Part shown: one piece after another, positions 63,820-64,000 of the stretch
Position numbering within the stretch: position 1 is the first letter of the stretch
Layout of the letters: the number at the start of each line of letters is the position of its first letter
Source of the DNA: a bacterium
Lineage (GTDB): Bacteria > SAR324 > XYD2-FULL-50-16
Direction: 5' to 3'
NCBI GenBank assembly: GCA_018829445.1
Contig: JAHJTV010000029.1
Coordinates: 1 to 64,000, forward strand
DNA: 64,000 nucleotides
The notes under the pieces: model-generated
The model's database searches: none
What the model saw: the letters and a program-made list of their open reading frames with translations, nothing else
Told to the model about the DNA's origin: nothing
Position numbers and translations under genes: made by a program

Positions 63820-64000
63820 AATAAACCTCCTTTGAATTCCGTTAAAAAGGAAATACTCAATTGCTATACTGAATCTGAAAAAGTTGCTGCTTCTGATTTG
63901 CCTTAAACCGGGCATCAGCTTTAGTCAGACGTCAAAAAAATCAATGTCCGTTTATCCTAGATGACACTCTCCTCAGTTTGAATGATTTTCTGTCGAATGG

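Overview
This 64 kb window comes from a Gram-negative bacterium. It encodes several lipoproteins with lipoboxes, an RND and a MacB-type exporter, Tat-exported periplasmic enzymes and an outer-membrane barrel. Large multi-PAS kinases, a TAXI-type binding protein, a carboxynorspermidine decarboxylase, a sigma-54-regulated molybdoenzyme with Nap-type ferredoxins and a diheme cytochrome suggest a respiratory, environmental organism of the Desulfobacterota/deltaproteobacterial type. No rRNA or tRNA gene is visible, so this placement is inference.

Layout. 0-0.75 kb: a lipocalin gene in what looks like an integron gene cassette (attC-like site just after the stop codon, matching core half-site at the other end), abutting the 5' part of a group II intron-like RNA that runs off the left edge. 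1.2-8.6 kb: sensor kinase and a four-gene MacB/HlyD-type ABC exporter whose ATPase is separated from its permeases by a MITE-like element. 9-14.8 kb: LysR regulator, small DUF1127 protein, RND pump plus adaptor. 14.8-15.4 kb: a small inverted-repeat element and a decayed coding fragment. 15.4-19.5 kb: ferritin-like protein, Na/phosphate symporter with PhoU partner, and cobT behind a cobalamin riboswitch. 20-24.8 kb: a five-PAS hybrid kinase paired with a TAXI binding protein. 25-29.6 kb: a translationally coupled set of RimK-like N-domain protein, ATP-grasp ligase and acetyltransferase-C39 peptidase fusion, beside nspC and a truncated carboxynorspermidine synthase. 30-35.3 kb: S15-type hydrolase, AraC regulator, D-aminoacylase-like amidohydrolase. 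35.8-44.1 kb: surface proteins, a broken four-helix-bundle gene, a metallo-beta-lactamase-fold enzyme, and a LytTR regulator next to a DUF1566 lipoprotein. 44.8-49.7 kb: dihydroorotate-dehydrogenase-like protein and two beta-oxidation genes. 50.2-60.3 kb: second MITE copy and a respiratory molybdoenzyme region. 60.4-63.8 kb: small lipoprotein and a CcdA/thioredoxin/AhpD-like thiol-redox set.

The best integrated system is at 50.4-60.3 kb. A Tat-exported molybdopterin oxidoreductase, its ferredoxin subunit, an NrfD/DmsC-type membrane anchor, a TorD chaperone and NapG/NapH-like quinol-dehydrogenase proteins lie behind a -24/-12 promoter. Two copies of a 14-bp palindrome stand upstream of that promoter, and a third stands just upstream of the adjacent gene for a GAF-AAA-Fis sigma-54 activator. 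Beyond the activator is an MsrQ/YedZ-like heme membrane domain fused to a diheme cytochrome c. The substrate is not evident. The second system of note is the ATP-grasp/C39/acetyltransferase cluster, which looks like a peptide-ligation pathway of unknown product.
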